DNA from: Clostridium felsineum DSM 794
GTDB taxonomy: Bacteria; Bacillota; Clostridia; Clostridiales; Clostridiaceae
Assembly: GCF_002006355.2 (NCBI RefSeq)
Contig: NZ_CP096980.1
Coordinates: forward strand, 930,001 to 994,000
Direction: 5' to 3'
Length of the DNA stretch: 64,000 nucleotides
Of this stretch, positions 62,521 to 64,000 are shown piece by piece. Position 1 is the stretch's first letter. Each line of letters begins with the position of its first letter. A program made the position numbers and the translations under genes. Under the pieces are notes generated by a model. That model had not been told where the DNA came from. It was given only the letters and a program-made list of their open reading frames with translations, and searched no databases.

Positions 62521-63242
62521 AGAAAAGTATTAGACATATAAAAGCTATATTTTTAAAAGAGCTTCAAGACTATAGAAGAAATCCAATAACGTTATTAGGA
62601 CTTGGATTTTTCATTGGAGGACCTTTATTTTTAACTGTATTTTTTAGAGGAGTAACTAGAAATGGTAATTTTAAAGCTAGTTATGTTGCAATTTCTATGA
62701 TTTTAATTATGTGCATTTCAGCGCCCGCCACAAGTTTTAGCGCTTCATATATTGTAGAAGAGAAAGAGAAGAAAACCTTAGGTGTATTGATGCTTTCAGG
62801 AATAAGCACCTTAGAATTTTTTATTGGTAAAAATTTTTTAGTAATGTGCACATCTATTTTAATGAGTACCGTTATGCTAATTTTATTTAGAGTAAAATTA
62901 TTATATCTTCCGGGCTTATTTATATTAATTTCTGTAGTAACTATCAGCGAATTAATAGTAATGTCTATTATAGGTTTTATAGCACAAAATTCTATACAGA
63001 GCTTGATATATTTACTTCCGTCCATGTTAATATTTATGGTACTTCCAGAATTTCAACCATTTGAAGTTTTTTCTAATATCAATAGTCTTATAAATATTTC
63101 AAATATGAATTTTATAATAAAAAATGTTTTAGAAGGAAAGGGATTTTTTTATTCAGGGTATAGTTTATTTGTGATAGGCCTTTGGCTGATTGTTCCTTTA
63201 ATTATATTTACTTATATATACAAAAAGAAAAAACTATATTAG
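62517..63242 (+). CDS. ABC-2 transporter permease, first paralogue
   Basis: A 241-residue membrane protein with six hydrophobic segments. The cytoplasmic motif EEKEKKTLGVLMLSGISTLE, then FFIGK, is the ABC-2/NatB-type signature. It is clearly related to the next gene product (shared motif EEKEKxTLxVLxL...EFxxGK and the closing NIIEGKG/NVLEGKG-type segment), so the two probably form a heterodimeric channel. Confidence 0.85.
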   Translation: MKKSIRHIKAIFLKELQDYRRNPITLLGLGFFIGGPLFLTVFFRGVTRNGNFKASYVAISMILIMCISAPATSFSASYIVEEKEKKTLGVLMLSGISTLEFFIGKNFLVMCTSILMSTVMLILFRVKLLYLPGLFILISVVTISELIVMSIIGFIAQNSIQSLIYLLPSMLIFMVLPEFQPFEVFSNINSLINISNMNFIIKNVLEGKGFFYSGYSLFVIGLWLIVPLIIFTYIYKKKKLY

Positions 63243-63258
63243 ATATGGTGGTGATAAT

Positions 63259-63963
63259 ATGAAAGCCTGTAAAAGAACAATTAAAGCATTAATCAGTAAA
63301 GAATTAAAGGATTATGATAAAAATCCTATTATAATAATAGCATTATTTTTGCCGTTTTTAACATCCATATTTTATGGAAGTGTATTTAAGGAAGTTTTAT
63401 TTAAGATAGATTTGTGTATAAATTCGGGAATCACTTTTTTAGGAATAATTTTAATGCCATATCTTATTATTGAAGAAAAAGAAAAACATACTTTGGATGT
63501 GCTAATACTTTATTCTGTAAATTCTTTTGAATTTTTGATGGGTAAGGTTTTGCCATTTATATTTTTTGCATTATTTGCAAATATACTTTCGGTATTGAAT
63601 ATATTTAAACTAAATTTTATAGCTTTTATTGAAATTATCCTAATAATATTTATTTCACTTCTTTCGGTTACTTTAATTGGTGCACTAATTGGATTTGTAT
63701 GTAGAAATCAATCAGAAGCTATGTTCGTATCTATAATAATAATGCTTTTGATATACATTGTTACACTTGGCGGAAGCTTAAATTCGGTACTATCAAGGAT
63801 ATCAAGTCTATGTGGTATATCAGCCATGGATTTGTTATTAGGAAATATTATTGAAGGAAAGGGGATTTTTAGTTCACCACAAAGTTTGATAATAATGATT
63901 ATTTGGATCATACTTCCTATTATTCTTTTTAGAGTTATTTATAAGCGTAAAAAATTTGAGTAG
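63259..63963 (+). CDS. ABC-2 transporter permease, second paralogue
   Basis: A 234-residue membrane protein with six hydrophobic segments, starting 16 bp after its paralogue and carrying EEKEKHTLDVLILYSVNSFE, then FLMGK. It ends 37 bp before the window edge; further operon members beyond the edge cannot be excluded. Together with the ATPase at 61672 it makes a three-gene exporter. Confidence 0.85.
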   Translation: MKACKRTIKALISKELKDYDKNPIIIIALFLPFLTSIFYGSVFKEVLFKIDLCINSGITFLGIILMPYLIIEEKEKHTLDVLILYSVNSFEFLMGKVLPFIFFALFANILSVLNIFKLNFIAFIEIILIIFISLLSVTLIGALIGFVCRNQSEAMFVSIIIMLLIYIVTLGGSLNSVLSRISSLCGISAMDLLLGNIIEGKGIFSSPQSLIIMIIWIILPIILFRVIYKRKKFE

Positions 63964-64000
63964 ATTTATTGATTAAAGGCAAAGCTGCATATCAAGCTTT

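Noticed and set aside
1..64000. CRISPR arrays, tRNA or rRNA genes, insertion sequences and prophage genes
   Set aside because: None was recognised: no regularly spaced repeats, no cloverleaf or rRNA stretches, no transposase, integrase or structural phage proteins.

Overview
The window is low-GC, densely coded DNA from an anaerobic, endospore-forming type of Firmicute, almost certainly Clostridium sensu stricto. Supporting this are ferredoxin-dependent 2-oxoacid oxidoreductase genes, rubrerythrin, a T-box-controlled type-2 isoleucyl-tRNA synthetase next to ccpA, a TPP riboswitch on thiC, a lacRFEG phosphotransferase operon and an RRNPP-type peptide signalling locus. Gene content and order resemble Clostridium acetobutylicum or a close relative; that is recollection of gene order, not a search result. 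No rRNA, tRNA, CRISPR array, transposase or prophage was seen.

Layout. 1-2.1 kb: two minus-strand surface proteins, one cut by the window edge. 2.4-12.7 kb: an unusual acyl-thioester cluster made of a family III CoA-transferase, a KAS II-like ketosynthase, a fused family I CoA-transferase, a KAS III-like ketosynthase, a short-chain dehydrogenase, a crotonase and a complete four-subunit 2-oxoacid:ferredoxin oxidoreductase. It has no acyl carrier protein, enoyl reductase or acyltransferase of its own. This is the best candidate for an undescribed pathway. 12.8-31.4 kb: mostly housekeeping genes: ileS with T-box, ccpA, a large helicase-nuclease, a HAD phosphatase, a membrane MutS-like ATPase, a 3D-domain wall protein, an aldose-epimerase relative, hisC, a pyruvyltransferase-like protein and uxaB with a paired operator plus cre site.

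31.5-43.1 kb: an accessory stretch with a membrane protease, a membrane phosphoesterase, an ABC exporter, an SGNH hydrolase, two alpha/beta hydrolases, several GNAT acetyltransferases (one frameshifted, one a two-domain fusion) and a PadR regulon whose 19-bp operator occurs in front of both its transcription units. 43.1-45.6 kb: a quorum-sensing locus, an HTH-TPR regulator overlapping a 49-codon pre-peptide gene, followed by about 0.9 kb of non-coding, partly structured DNA. This block ends in a decayed copy of the 3' end of the gene that precedes it, which looks like an insertion or duplication scar.

45.6-55.6 kb: phosphatase, argJ, a c-di-GMP phosphodiesterase, rubrerythrin, a polysaccharide deacetylase, a flippase-like protein with a glycosyltransferase, TPP riboswitch-thiC and a small nuclease-like protein. 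55.6-61.5 kb: a galactan-use region in which a secreted GH53 endo-galactanase is divergent from lacR-lacF-lacE-lacG. The shared control region carries several CcpA (cre) sites, and CcpA itself is encoded in this window. 61.6-64 kb: an ABC-2 exporter with two paralogous permeases.
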